From Candidatus Gillettellia adelgis (GTDB lineage Bacteria; Pseudomonadota; Gammaproteobacteria; Enterobacterales; Enterobacteriaceae), in NCBI GenBank assembly GCA_020541285.1, contig CP047043.1, positions 1,240,001 to 1,304,000 on the forward strand: DNA of 64,000 bases, in the 5' to 3' direction. Made by a program: the position numbers and the translations under genes. This document shows, piece by piece, positions 53,209-64,000 of the stretch (the stretch's first letter is position 1; each line of letters starts with the position of its first letter). Below the pieces are notes generated by a model, which was not told where the DNA came from, did not search any database, and saw only the letters and a list, made by a program, of their open reading frames with translations.

Positions 53209-54123
53209 ATGATCCAGATTACAAGAAATCCATGCATACTGGTTGATGGCTCTTCCTACCTCTACCGTGCTTATTATACTTTTCCAAAACTGACTAATTC
53301 AACCAATGAACCAACTGGAGCAATACATGGTGTGTTGCGTATGCTTCGTTACTTACTATTAGAGTATCAGCCCAGTCATATTGCAGTAATATTTGACGCT
53401 CCAGGAAAAACATTCCGCAATGAATTGTTTCCAGCGTACAAAGCAAACCGACCGCCCATGCCAGATAATCTAAAAAAACAAATCAAACCACTCTATAACA
53501 TACTGCAAGCCATGGGAGTGCCACTACTAGTTACACCAGCAGTTGAGGCGGATGATGTAATCGGCACGCTAGCACTAGAAATTGCAATAACCGGACATTC
53601 CGTATTAATTAGCACTGGAGATAAAGACATGGCGCAATTAGTAAGTTCACATATCACATTGCTTAATACAATGAATAAAACTATCCTCGGGCCGCAAGAA
53701 GTATACAAAAAATATGGTATTCCACCTGCATTAATTATTGATCTCCTTTCTCTTGTGGGAGATACTGCAGATAATATTCCAGGTGTGCGAGGAATTGGTA
53801 AAAAAACAGCACAGATTTTACTACAGAATCTGGGTGGGCTCGATATACTATATGATAACCTAAAAAAAATCGCGACACTTAGTATTCGTGGTGCTAAGAA
53901 ACTTGCTATAACATTGGAACAGAACAAAGACATTGCTTATCTTTCCTATAAACTGGCAACTATCAAAACTAATGTTGTACTTAAAAAATCCTATTCCGAT
54001 CTTAAGCTCTCTATGCCAGATATAGACGTATTACGACCGCTATGCAAACGCTATGAACTCGAACGCTGTCTCAAAGAAATAGAAGCCAGCATTTCGCTAG
54101 ATCGCAGAAAACTTGAGATATGA
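53209..54123 (+). CDS. polA: DNA polymerase I, 5'-nuclease half (split gene)
   Basis: The N-terminal 304 residues of Pol I, ending in a TGA just past the 5'-3' exonuclease domain. This flap nuclease removes RNA primers and displaced flaps during Okazaki-fragment maturation and repair. All metal ligands keep E. coli numbering: Asp13 (VDGSSYLYR), Asp63, Asp115 and Asp116 (VEADDVIG), Asp138 and Asp140 (STGDKD), Asp185 and Asp188 (GDTADNIPG). The helix-hairpin-helix GVRGIGKKTA follows. As a free protein it would resemble the stand-alone 5'-exonucleases of other reduced endosymbionts. The polymerase half begins 91 bases later in another frame. Confidence 0.93.
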   Translation: MIQITRNPCILVDGSSYLYRAYYTFPKLTNSTNEPTGAIHGVLRMLRYLLLEYQPSHIAVIFDAPGKTFRNELFPAYKANRPPMPDNLKKQIKPLYNILQAMGVPLLVTPAVEADDVIGTLALEIAITGHSVLISTGDKDMAQLVSSHITLLNTMNKTILGPQEVYKKYGIPPALIIDLLSLVGDTADNIPGVRGIGKKTAQILLQNLGGLDILYDNLKKIATLSIRGAKKLAITLEQNKDIAYLSYKLATIKTNVVLKKSYSDLKLSMPDIDVLRPLCKRYELERCLKEIEASISLDRRKLEI

Positions 54124-54214
54124 AAATTTGCTACTTTAGAAACGTTAATACAAGCAGTCACTGCGACGCTATAAACTATAAAAAATCATTCTATTAAACT
54201 AGGTATATCACGAT

Positions 54215-56008
54215 TTGGATAAACACATTTTCTTTGACTGGTTACAACAGTTAAATAAGGCCACTATATTTTCCTTTACATTGAAAACTAATGACTTAAA
54301 TGCATGGCATAGCAAATTACTAGGTTTTTCTTTCGCCATCTTACCTGGTGAAGCTGTCTACCTACCAGTGCTAAATGATTCTTTAAAGAAACCAAAACCA
54401 TTGGATCACATCGATGTCTTAGAAAAACTTAAACCTATATTAGAAAATGAAAAAGCGCTAAAAATTGGGACAAATATAAAGTTTAATATAAATGTCCTAG
54501 CGCACTACGGAATTAATTTACGCGGTATCGCTTATGATACTATGTTGGAATCCTATGTATTAGGTGACGATAAAAGCCACAATGATATAAACAAATTGGC
54601 CAATCAATATTTACATCATAAAATTGATGACTCTGAAAAGATTATTAACCAAGGTCACAATAAATTAACATTTAATCAAATTAACATAGCACAAACACCT
54701 TCCTACGGAACAAATACTGCTGATATCACGCTTCGCTTACACCTAGCGATGTGGTCAAAACTACAAAATATAGGTGAAATAAGGAAGGTTTTTAGTGAAA
54801 TTGATATGCCACTCGTAACAGTGTTATCATATATTGAGCGTACCGGAGTATTAATTGATTCCGCTATTTTATGGATGCATTCTCAATCACTCACAGAAAC
54901 ACTGAACACACTGGCAATAAAAGCGTACAAGTTAGCAGGGGAACCATTTAACTTGTCATCACCACAGCAAATACAAAAAATTCTGTATGACAAACAAAAA
55001 CTACCTGTCATAAAGAAAACTCCACGTGGTGCACCATCAACTAATGAGGAAGTACTAACTCAGCTAGCCCTGCATTATCCACTGGCAAAGGTGATTCTTG
55101 AATATCGCAGCCAAGCAAAACTAAAAACTACTTATACCGATAAGTTACCACTAATGATCCACCCAATCAGCGGTCGGATACATACTTCTTACCATCAGAC
55201 AGTCACAACCACTGGACGTCTTACTTCTAGCAATCCAAATCTACAAAATATTCCTATCCGCACCTCTGAAGGGCGGCGTGTTCGACAAGCATTTATCGCC
55301 CCTAAGAATTACCTCATTGTTACTGCAGATTATTCACAAATTGAGCTGCGTATTATAGCTCATTTATCGCAAGATTTAGGTTTGCTTGCAGCTTTTGCTG
55401 AAGAGAAAGATATTCATTGTGCTACAGCAGCTGAAATATTCAACGTTCCGTTAAACCAAGTATCTCGTGAACAGCGCCGCAGCGCTAAAGCAATCAACTT
55501 TGGGCTGATTTATGGAATGAGTCCCTTTAGTTTGGCGAAACGACTTGGAATTACACAGAACGAAGCGCAGCACTATATGCATCGCTACTTTCAACGTTAC
55601 TCAGGTGTGTTGACATATATAAAACACGCTCGTCAACAAGCTGCTAAAAACGGTTATATTAGCACCTTAGGTGGTCGTCGGCTTTATCTACCCAAAGTAA
55701 TCTCTTCTAGCAATAGAATGCATCGAAAATCAGCAGAACGAGCAGCAATAAATGCCCCAATGCAGGGTACTGCTGCAGATATTATAAAACGTGCAATGAT
55801 TGATATTTATGATTGGATAGCACAACAAAATCCTCCGTTAGTACGGATGATTATGCAGGTACACGATGAGCTAGTATTTGAGGTTCATGAATCAGTTATC
55901 CACGTATCTGTGGAGAAAATTCGTAAACTTATGGAAAATAGTATGTCGCTAACAGTATCATTAAAAGTTGAAGTCAAAATAGGTATTAACTGGGATGAAG
56001 CACACTAA
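54215..56008 (+). CDS. polA: DNA polymerase I, Klenow-like half with degenerate proofreading site (split gene)
   Basis: 597 residues corresponding to the Klenow part of Pol I. The reading frame opens after a TAG at 54200-54202; the only near start is TTG, with AGG 11 bases upstream, and the next in-frame ATG is about 110 codons in. The polymerase site is intact: ADYSQIELR with Asp372, the O-helix RRSAKAINFGLIYG at 421-434, and VHDELVFE with His550-Asp551. The 3'-5' exonuclease site is not: E. coli Asp355-Thr-Glu357 is Thr22-Leu-Lys24 here and Asp501 is Thr168; Asp424 (Asp109) and Tyr497 (Tyr164) remain. Proofreading should therefore be lost. The protein could work alone, as Klenow fragment does, if it is translated. 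Confidence 0.9.
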   Translation: MDKHIFFDWLQQLNKATIFSFTLKTNDLNAWHSKLLGFSFAILPGEAVYLPVLNDSLKKPKPLDHIDVLEKLKPILENEKALKIGTNIKFNINVLAHYGINLRGIAYDTMLESYVLGDDKSHNDINKLANQYLHHKIDDSEKIINQGHNKLTFNQINIAQTPSYGTNTADITLRLHLAMWSKLQNIGEIRKVFSEIDMPLVTVLSYIERTGVLIDSAILWMHSQSLTETLNTLAIKAYKLAGEPFNLSSPQQIQKILYDKQKLPVIKKTPRGAPSTNEEVLTQLALHYPLAKVILEYRSQAKLKTTYTDKLPLMIHPISGRIHTSYHQTVTTTGRLTSSNPNLQNIPIRTSEGRRVRQAFIAPKNYLIVTADYSQIELRIIAHLSQDLGLLAAFAEEKDIHCATAAEIFNVPLNQVSREQRRSAKAINFGLIYGMSPFSLAKRLGITQNEAQHYMHRYFQRYSGVLTYIKHARQQAAKNGYISTLGGRRLYLPKVISSSNRMHRKSAERAAINAPMQGTAADIIKRAMIDIYDWIAQQNPPLVRMIMQVHDELVFEVHESVIHVSVEKIRKLMENSMSLTVSLKVEVKIGINWDEAH

Positions 56009-56057
56009 TTTTATTCTTCTGAAGTAATCTTTATTCTAATAGCATGATGGACATTAC

Positions 56058-56075
56058 CTTACTGGCACCAGTAAG
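56058..56075. repeat. short inverted repeat after polA
   Basis: CTTACTGG and CCAGTAAG are exact inverses with two bases between them, 49 bases past the polA stop. No T-run follows. It may be an RNA hairpin with a 4-base loop, or chance. Confidence 0.3.
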
Positions 56076-56242
56076 AATCTTAGTTTATATGCGTAGGCTA
56101 TAAAAGCGGAACCTTATCTATAAGAATTGCTTATTTTACACAATAACATTATGTAAATTATAGTAATAGCACTCAGTGAGCGTTAATAAATGGGCTTACC
56201 TTAATATTTATATAACCCTTATAATTTAAATATTTTCAGTTT

Positions 56243-56271
56243 ATCTTCTATTGTATAGAAGATTTATTTTT
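56243..56271 (+). terminator. probable polA Rho-independent terminator
   Basis: ATCTTCTAT pairs with ATAGAAGAT (9 bp) around TGT and is followed by TTATTTTT. It lies about 235 bases downstream of the polA stop on the same strand. Confidence 0.5.
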
Positions 56272-57424
56272 GAAAATATAAAATGTTATTAATCCTAACC
56301 AATGTTTTCCATGATATTTCCGTTATATAGCTAGATAAATAGTCTTATTATTGCTATATCTTGCATACTAACATTTTCTTTACTGTCTCGTATAAAACAC
56401 ATACAGGTAGGTAAAAACAAAACTTAATATTTATTATTTCCTCATTTTCACTTTTTATACAAAGTAATAGTTTATTCTATTAATAATAGTATTCACTTTT
56501 TTCTGTATTTCATACATGTACTTAATGATGCTAAACAAATTATATTGTACAATTAAATGTATTAATTTATCAATTAATTTACTAACTCTGTCTTTTAAGA
56601 GCATCACAATTATAATATTTAATAGAATATGTATTATTTTAATGTACAAACTTTCCTAAAATATATTGCATCATACATCAATAGTATTTCAACAAATCAA
56701 TAAAAACTACAAACAACAGCACAGCCTATTGTTTATAAATCTCCTATTTTAGTATTGATAGTTTTCTATAAATATGTTTGATACGACTACACTTTATACT
56801 TAAGTACGCTATTAATTTTGGTAAAAAAGAGATAGTCTAATTTTTCCAACATACTTACTAGTAGATATGCTATAACATCCATAGAATTCAATTATATTTC
56901 TTCAGTATACTTGATAGTTTTATAATTGAAAATCTTATTCTTTATCTATTAAATCATCTCTAAAATCACGAAGCAACTGCTTATTACTATATATTAACTA
57001 GCTGCACTACAGTTTTGTATTCTTTCACCATATAATCACTAAGATTAGTTAGTGAATATGCACGCATATAAAGCTATACACGTGCTTTTTGCATCAGTCT
57101 ATTCATCCTCACTACTATTTCGTAGACGTAGTGAATATATTTTTATTCACTATCTGCTAGGCAGCATAGCCGTGATTGTTATACATATCTATTCTTTAAT
57201 AGGGCTTTATTTTTCAATAATAACAAGCGCTTTAAAATATAAAGTCGCACGCTATAATGCAGCTATATAACAAATTTTGATATTCTACTACAGCCATACA
57301 GATTACTGACTATCTACCTTTAAAAGAAAACTCCCTATGTATCAGGCAACTATCTTATTACGATAGAATATAAATAGCTTTAAATAATTACAAAGTTTTA
57401 TACAAGCAACAGCATCGCGTTTCA

Positions 57425-58780
57425 TCATAATATACGGCTAATTAACTTATCCATACGTATTCGACGTAAACGACGAATTAGTGTGCGTACTTGATTGGGG
57501 TATTGCGAAATGCTTTGTAGTTCTAGATAATTCCTCACTACAGTAGTGTGGGTACGAATACATGCTAACTCTTTGTGTCGTTGTTCATGCATGTTCTGCT
57601 GAGGATCATGGATAAGAATAGCATTTTCTAGATCTAATCGCCAGCTACGTGGGTTTAAGTTGTTACCAGTGATAAATTGCCATTCAGTATCTATCCACAT
57701 ACCTTTTAGGTGAAAACTATTACCTCCATCTTTCCAGAGACGTAAAATCAACTGACCAGTATCAATATAGCACTGCAAACTACTAAGAAAACGGCGTAAA
57801 TTAATTTCATACAAGTACGGTAACGTACCAATAATATTAAACGGCTGGTCTTCTGGAATAAAAAAATCGTTAGCGGTTTTATCACCAACAATAATTTCTA
57901 CCTGTTTATCTTGCTGTAGCAAATAGACAATATTGCGCACTAGTAGCGCAGGAAGGTTGAAATAAGGTGTGCATAACGTCAGATTTTGATTAACACTGGA
58001 GATAAGATGATGAATGGTGCTATTTAAAATGCTTTTTTTTCCAAGTCCTACCAGAGGAATAACTGCCAACTCATCGTTGCGCGCATTACCTTGAAACTGA
58101 TAACTAGCGTGTCTCAGAGCAGAGCGAAACTGGCGAGTGTCTTTTTTGCTCTTTAGATTGTTTAGACGATTTTTGTTATTCAAGCATTGCACAGCACTAG
58201 CAGTGAGCAGGTGCTTCTTTATATAAGAAGTCATTGTCTCAGCTAAAACTGGGTTTGTGATTAATTGGTAGCGGTCATAACGATATTTCTGATTCTGGTG
58301 TAAATATACATTGTTAATATTAGCTCCGCTGTAAATTACAGTGTCATCAACAACACAACCTTTTAAGTGAAATACGCCTAGTGTTTCACGGGTATTAACT
58401 GGAACGCCATATATTGGTATTAATGTGTCTGGATACCGATTCGCCATTGCGCAATACCAATCAGCATTATTATTAGCAGTAGAAACACCGATACGTCCGC
58501 GTTGCGCACGGTGCCAATCAACTAGAATGCATATTTCTAACGTTGGCCGTATCTGCTTAACTTGATACAAAGTATTAAGGATATTACTTCCAGCTTTATC
58601 ATGATCTAAATATAGGGCTACCAGATAGATGCGTTGGGTAGCTTTAACTATAGATTCTAGTAGATTAATACGAAAATCTGATGGTGCATATAAAGTGCGA
58701 ATATTCACTAAACTTTGAGGGAGTTTAGGTAATTGCATAAGATGTTGTTGATGTATTCTAAGTGTATGTTTTGACAACAT
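57425..58780 (-). CDS. pssA: CDP-diacylglycerol-serine O-phosphatidyltransferase
   Basis: Makes phosphatidylserine, the precursor of phosphatidylethanolamine, at the inner membrane/ribosome interface. It is a phospholipase-D-superfamily enzyme with two HKD-type motifs. With the ATG chosen it has 451 residues, the E. coli length. The first motif, FHLKGCVVDD, has His138 and Lys140; the second, FHLKGMWIDTE, is in the C-terminal third, followed by GNNLNPRSWRLDLENAILIHDP. The basic C-terminus (RTLIRRLRRIRMDKLISRIL) is as in E. coli and suits peripheral membrane binding. A GTG codon just upstream could also serve as start. The gene is isolated. Confidence 0.95.
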   Translation of the reverse strand: MLSKHTLRIHQQHLMQLPKLPQSLVNIRTLYAPSDFRINLLESIVKATQRIYLVALYLDHDKAGSNILNTLYQVKQIRPTLEICILVDWHRAQRGRIGVSTANNNADWYCAMANRYPDTLIPIYGVPVNTRETLGVFHLKGCVVDDTVIYSGANINNVYLHQNQKYRYDRYQLITNPVLAETMTSYIKKHLLTASAVQCLNNKNRLNNLKSKKDTRQFRSALRHASYQFQGNARNDELAVIPLVGLGKKSILNSTIHHLISSVNQNLTLCTPYFNLPALLVRNIVYLLQQDKQVEIIVGDKTANDFFIPEDQPFNIIGTLPYLYEINLRRFLSSLQCYIDTGQLILRLWKDGGNSFHLKGMWIDTEWQFITGNNLNPRSWRLDLENAILIHDPQQNMHEQRHKELACIRTHTTVVRNYLELQSISQYPNQVRTLIRRLRRIRMDKLISRIL

Positions 58781-61700
58781 CACAATGCGCTTCTTCTTTT
58801 ATAAGAATGTTTATCAAACTATAAACATAAAAAACTGATTACATATATACTCTAGTTCACCTTGAACAGTAACATGATATTAGAGGCACGTTCTAAATGT
58901 TACAACTAAAAAGCGATTTCATAACCTCAATATATCGCATTGGTTATCACGTTAATAAAATCCAATCACATGGAGAGATATATGCGTTTCAGTTAAAATG
59001 ATCAATCTTGATGATATCGTGAATGATCTGACTTCAGAAAGCATTCATGAACTTAAAATGTGTACTACACGTACAATTACTTATATTATTATATCTTTTT
59101 TTACTGATACACAATATTGTTAAATTTCTTTAAAATTAAAATCACTAGCCTCAATAATACATCAACTATCTATCGTCAATAATACTACAAATTATATTAA
59201 CATAGTTTAAGGTGGCTATTAATGAAATCATAGAAGATTTATATAAAGTTTTGCCTATATATCATGTAAAGATCTCCTAAAAAGTAGTATACCAGTAAAA
59301 CTTGTAGTTTTATTCCCCTACCTATCCCTAAGTAAATATTATCGATTTTGATCGCCTCGGATAACTGCTCATCTGTTTATATTCAAGAACAATCTCAATG
59401 ATTTGATTATTTAGTTGCCAACGCATGTCGAAGATTACATTTAATACATAAATAGCTGGCATACCAAAATTTTACTTTCCAGTAAAAGATATATAGCCAA
59501 AACATTGTTATTCATAATAGATGGATAGCTTCCAGTAAGCTCATCTCTGTTAATATAGTTGTATGGTGGTATCGATAGAAGCACTTGGAGTGAAGAGATG
59601 GTTAGTGCTATTATTACATACAGCATTAAACACGCTTGCTGTCGGCTATTAACACTTGTGTAGTATTGTAGTGTACTATCTTATACAATTAGAACATTGA
59701 TGACTATCCACACAGACCAACATATTCCGTCTAAGCAGTTTAAAAGTATCAAGACATTTCTTAGCAAATATTAAGTTTACTAATCTAGTTGTAATTCAAC
59801 TATGTTAAGTATGGAGCAGATCAATATTCAATTAAATAGTCAGAAATAATATCACTCAGCATTCTAAGAATGCCGACAATTTTCTTGTAAGTATTACATG
59901 CACAGCACATTACACATAGTGTATTTCTTGTGATAAATTTATAATAAAATATCAATTAATAAACTTATATCACTAACCCATGCATCGGCAAAAAAATTTA
60001 GCTTTTTCGTTAGCACGATCATTATGTTAATTTAGTATTTCAACATAGCTAAGATGCTAAAGAATTTCTAGAAGCAGGAATAATAAATGATTATCCCGTG
60101 ATATCTATTTTTTATTAATATTAACGCTTAAAATTAATAAAGAATATTTCTTATAGATAAATATAGATTTAGCACTAACGATATTTAAATCAGTGCCCAA
60201 TAAATTTTTTCGATAGATCTTATCTACCTACTCCTTTTAGTATACTAATGCAGCTGACTTCATCAATGAATTTTTAACTACTGAGTACACGTACTACGAT
60301 AAAGGTTATCTTTAATTCAGATAATACACTTATTATCAAGATAATACACCTATTCAACAGCGTCCAAGAGACAAGTATCAACAATTCGGTTATCATTAGT
60401 TATTACATGTAACCCTCAGTCTAAATAAAAATATCATTAGTTTTATATAACTCAATAAAATATTAAAAGAACATAAACAAAATATAACACTTTGAAATAG
60501 AACACAAAATATTTAAGTAGGCTTATTCGCTCTTGACGTCAAATTTATAGAAAGATTGCAGTAATTAATTAACGTAAAACGTAATCGCAAATAGCACTTC
60601 TATGTCATATTTTATGTTTATTGTAATGAATACTATTAATAGTATTAACTAACCAATCAATCTAGCGCTAAAAAACAACTTATCATCTCAGTGGAATTAA
60701 TTTATGTAGCTAATAGCGGCTATAACTCTGCTATATTCAATACTTCTATATGCAATTCATATTACGAAAATTATTCACAGCTTACTAACTGTGAGAGAGC
60801 TCAAGAATCGTTGATTACTACATATCACTGCACAAATACAGATTCGATCAACTAATCTAGTGTCATCTTAAATATTCTGAATCATCAATTTCTAGTGATA
60901 TCAGTAAACTAGTTTTTTTAGAATGATTAAACTAATTACGAAACTTTTAAAATAATCTCGTTGTACTTAACTTAAATACCGGTAAATTAGTGCACCATAC
61001 AATATCACATAACGAAAAACATAATCTTAAAATAACCGCTCGTAAACGCAATGACTCAATAGAGATGCCATAAAATATTCGTCATCAGCAGCCGCTCATA
61101 GCCTATAAGCTATCAATCCGATTGCTTAAGCAAAAGCAATAAAATTACGTCGCACCATAAGAGCAGCGTGCTGACTAACTTAAATATAAAATTTTTTAGA
61201 ATGTTCACATATTCTGCATTTTTACTTTATTATCAATCACCGTCCATAATCTTATTATTAGAATCAACTGTACACTATAAAATAGCAAATCGTGATGCTT
61301 AATAATTATACTATCATTTACTTTTTACTACTACTTCTTTATCAAAGAACTACTCTCTAAAAAAGAGAATGTGCACATGTTTACATTTTATACTCTATTA
61401 TCTTTATAACAGTTACAGAACACTTATACGTATAAGATTGGCTGAGGATTGTTACAATGTTGTCCAATCTTGTTTTACTTGTAATATTGCACAGATATAA
61501 CTGATACTTTTCTATCATCAGTTATTAAGTATGCATATTGAATTGTACGTTATGTCGCCTACGTATATCAGATAAGTTTTTACCTACAGATATTGCAGCG
61601 AAGCTATGTAGCTATATATTGGTACTATATAGTTGGAGACTGATGATTTATTGAATGACTTAACAGTAATATTTATAGTAAATCACTACTTACCTGTTAT

Positions 61701-62221
61701 ACACTTTATAAGTGGTACATTGTACCCTATGAGTAGATAACTATCAGCTCTTTACATTCACACTAAAACTTACTATTACTTGAGCATGCGCCATATTCTG
61801 TTAATGCATACAAGATTTATAAAAACTAAGAGTTTTATAAGATTATATCTAAAAAAAGGAAGATTTTAGCGTCAGTAAGATGACTTCTATTCGAATATAT
61901 TATTTTCTATAAAATACTTTACATCTCAAGACTTAGAACAACAACTATTTCCTAGTAGTAATTTTACTGTTTCATATAACAAGACTTACTTATTACCATC
62001 CGTCTCTCTCCAACAGCATTATATAGTCTGTTTTTTTAACATCTTTTGGGGTATCCATGTATTCAAGATAGTTAATACAAGATGCCCTATTTTTTTAAGA
62101 AATAACTGATTAAATCAAACAGAGAGTCAATCGCAAATATTCATACAATATAAAGAAGATAAAGTGACATAAAGAAGCAATACGCTACTAATACATCAGT
62201 TAGTAGCGCACAGATCTTACA
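58781..62221. other. AT-rich stretch of 3.4 kb, no gene recognised
   Basis: adk, which follows htpG in relatives, is not readable. A 20-base unit beginning AGATAATACAC is imperfectly repeated in tandem at 60320-60359. Short frames such as 59441-59626 have no resemblance to known proteins. Confidence 0.5.
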
Positions 62222-64000
62222 TTATTCGGAGAGAAATTTATTAATTCGGGCGATAAATTGATTTGGATCCTCCAACGTACCCCGTTCTACCAGCAAAGCC
62301 TGGTCAAGAAGCAATTCGATCCATTCAGAAAAGTCTTCGTTATTCACTACATTAGCGGCACGTTTGATCAGCACATGTTCCGGGTTCAACTCAAAAATAT
62401 ATTTTATTTCTGGTGCTTTCTGACCTGCAGCGGCAAAAAGCTTGGCCATTTGCGTACTTATCTCTTCTGTACCTGTAATAACTACTGACGGGGTATCAGT
62501 TAGTCGATATGTTAAACGCACATCCTTTACACGTTCACCTAAGAACGTTTTCACGCGCTCAATAAATGGTTCTAAATGCTTCGCAGCAATTTTTTGCTGT
62601 TCAGTTTCATTTTCCAGTTTATGTAGCTCTTTATCAATCTTATTCACTGATTGAAATGATTTATTCTCGATTTCTGTCAAAGAACTCATCATCCATTCAT
62701 CAATACGATCAGATAATAATAAAACTTCAATACCTTTTTTGTGAAATAACTCTAAATGTGGGCTGCTCTTAGCAGAAGCGTAGCTATCGGCAGTGATATA
62801 GTAAATTTTTTTTTGTCCCGCGACCATACGGCTAACGTAGTCTTTTAGCGAGATGGTTTGCATTGCGCTATCACTGTGTGTGGATGCAAATCTTAGTAAT
62901 TTAGCAATTGCCGCTTGATTTCCGCTATCTTCCCCAGGACCTTCTTTGAGTACCATGCCAAACTGTTGCCAGAATTTCTGGTAGTTTTTAGGATCATCGT
63001 GTGCTAACTTCTCTAGCATCTGTAGTACACGCTTAGTTAATCCTCTACGTATGTTCTGAGTTGCACGGTTATCTTGCAACATTTCACGAGAGACGTTTAG
63101 TGGTAGGTTATTAGAATCTATAATGCCACGCACAAAACGCAGGTAGTTTGGAATAAATAGTTCAGCATCATCCATAATAAATACACGTTGAACATATAAC
63201 TTAAGTCCGTATTTATGATCGCGATTCCACATATTCCACGGAGCATGAGATGGAATGTAAAGCAGACTGATATATTCTTGCTTACCTTCTACGCGATTTA
63301 GACTCCAAACTAAAGGATCCGTAACATCATGGGCAATGTGTTTATAAAACTCTTTATACTCTTCTTCAGTAATATCTGTCTTATTGCGAGTCCATAGAGC
63401 TTGTGCTTTATTAATCTTTTCCCAAGTGTACACAGTATCGTCTTCTTTTTTGCTCTTAATTTCTACTGGCAATGTGATATGATCAGAGTATTTACTAGTT
63501 ACTGAACGCAGACGCCAATCATCAAGATACTCGTCTTCACCTTCACGCAAATGTAGTGTGACATCAGTTCCACGAGTCTTTTTGATAATATCTGCAATAG
63601 TGTAGTCTCCCTCGCCAGTAGACTCCCAGTGCACTCCTTCATTAAAAGGAGCGCCAGCGGCACGCGTATGCACTTTTACATTATCTGCTACAATAAATGC
63701 AGAATAAAAACCAACCCCAAATTGACCGATAAGTTGACTATCTTTTACCTGATCAGAATGCATAGATTTAAGAAAAGCTTTAGTGCCTGATTTCGCAATA
63801 GTACCAAGGTTATCAATAACTTCTTCACGGCTCATACCAATTCCGTTATCAGAGAAAGTCAGTGTACGTTGCGCTTTATTATAAGATAAACGCACATGGA
63901 GCTTACCATCCCCTTCATACAACTCTGGCGAAGACAATGCTCGAAAACGTAGCTTATCAGCAGCATCTGAAGCATTGGAGATTAATTCGCGAAAAAAAAT
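62222..64000 (-). CDS. htpG: chaperone HtpG (Hsp90), 5' end outside the window
   Basis: ATP-driven Hsp90 family chaperone of the cytosol. The window holds 592 codons, and comparison with E. coli (624 residues) indicates that about 29 N-terminal residues lie beyond the edge. The visible frame opens [20 protein letters not shown], so the ATG at 63937 is internal and not the start. ATPase-domain motifs [14 protein letters not shown] and [11 protein letters not shown] follow. The middle domain has the catalytic arginine region [14 protein letters not shown], and the C-terminal dimerisation part ends normally in RINKFL. The charged linker is short, as in bacteria. No frame damage is seen. Confidence 0.96.
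   Translation of the reverse strand: MFFRELISNASDAADKLRFRALSSPELYEGDGKLHVRLSYNKAQRTLTFSDNGIGMSREEVIDNLGTIAKSGTKAFLKSMHSDQVKDSQLIGQFGVGFYSAFIVADNVKVHTRAAGAPFNEGVHWESTGEGDYTIADIIKKTRGTDVTLHLREGEDEYLDDWRLRSVTSKYSDHITLPVEIKSKKEDDTVYTWEKINKAQALWTRNKTDITEEEYKEFYKHIAHDVTDPLVWSLNRVEGKQEYISLLYIPSHAPWNMWNRDHKYGLKLYVQRVFIMDDAELFIPNYLRFVRGIIDSNNLPLNVSREMLQDNRATQNIRRGLTKRVLQMLEKLAHDDPKNYQKFWQQFGMVLKEGPGEDSGNQAAIAKLLRFASTHSDSAMQTISLKDYVSRMVAGQKKIYYITADSYASAKSSPHLELFHKKGIEVLLLSDRIDEWMMSSLTEIENKSFQSVNKIDKELHKLENETEQQKIAAKHLEPFIERVKTFLGERVKDVRLTYRLTDTPSVVITGTEEISTQMAKLFAAAGQKAPEIKYIFELNPEHVLIKRAANVVNNEDFSEWIELLLDQALLVERGTLEDPNQFIARINKFLSE

Larger units (their letters stand above)
56009..57424. other. AT-rich stretch, no gene recognised besides hairpins
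   Basis: The spf (Spot 42) RNA and engB that follow polA in relatives are not recognisable. Frames at 56455-56649 and 57052-57270 show no family resemblance. Confidence 0.55.

Overview
The window looks like part of a chromosome of an insect-associated enterobacterial endosymbiont (Enterobacterales) in an advanced but unfinished stage of genome decay. Every recognisable protein is closest, as far as I recall the families, to E. coli/Serratia/Klebsiella/Sodalis-type orthologues. Gene order keeps enterobacterial pieces: ubiD-fre; murI followed by the 16S-tRNA-Glu-23S-5S operon; ispA-dxs; yicC-rph / dut-coaBC; rpmB-rpmG / coaD-waaE-waaA; aroQ-accB-accC; dsbA-polA. The DNA is strongly AT-rich. By adding coordinates, only about 44% is gene (about 36% protein-coding); the rest is very long AT-rich stretches, some with still readable pseudogenes. 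A lachnine-aphid Serratia symbiotica or a Sodalis-allied symbiont would fit; the sequence alone does not decide.

Layout. 1-8.7 kb: fre (-), a decayed ubiD (-) behind it, an unidentified decayed minus-strand gene, and intact tsgA (+). 8.7-15.1 kb: a complete rRNA operon on the minus strand (5S, 23S, tRNA-Glu, 16S), with a readable leader, boxA and a sigma70-like promoter, preceded by murI. 16-19 kb: dxs and ispA. 21.5-26.3 kb: yicC, an rph pseudogene, a possible slmA relic, dut and coaBC. 29-35.4 kb: rpmB-rpmG (+), then coaD, waaE, waaA, wabH, wabG (-). 36.6-40.1 kb: wabN (+) between two almost identical 1-kb inverted repeats. 44-46.5 kb: aroQ-accB-accC (-). 52-56 kb: dsbA (+) and a polA split in two (+). 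57.4-58.8 kb: pssA (-). 62.2 kb to the window end: htpG (-), cut by the window edge.

What is retained is a host-restricted bacterium's core set: envelope (MurI, LPS inner/outer core enzymes WaaA, WaaE, WabG, WabH, WabN, phosphatidylserine synthase, biotin carboxylase for fatty acids), isoprenoids (Dxs, IspA), coenzyme A (CoaBC, CoaD), shikimate (AroQ), ribosome parts, a chaperone (HtpG) and DNA upkeep (Dut, Pol I). WabG, WabH and WabN act in sequence in the Klebsiella/Serratia-type core, where GalA is added, then GlcNAc, then the acetyl group is removed.

The most notable points are: Pol I split into separate 5'-nuclease and Klenow-like reading frames, with three of the four proofreading carboxylates replaced; a coaD reading frame broken at a nine-A run; DsbA with a CRHC active site in place of CPHC; AccC with His236 replaced by Tyr; and the 1-kb inverted repeat pair around wabN, the only LPS-core gene here lying opposite to the others, as if the segment had flipped. 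I found no clear new defence or mobile system, no CRISPR array and no recognisable transposase.
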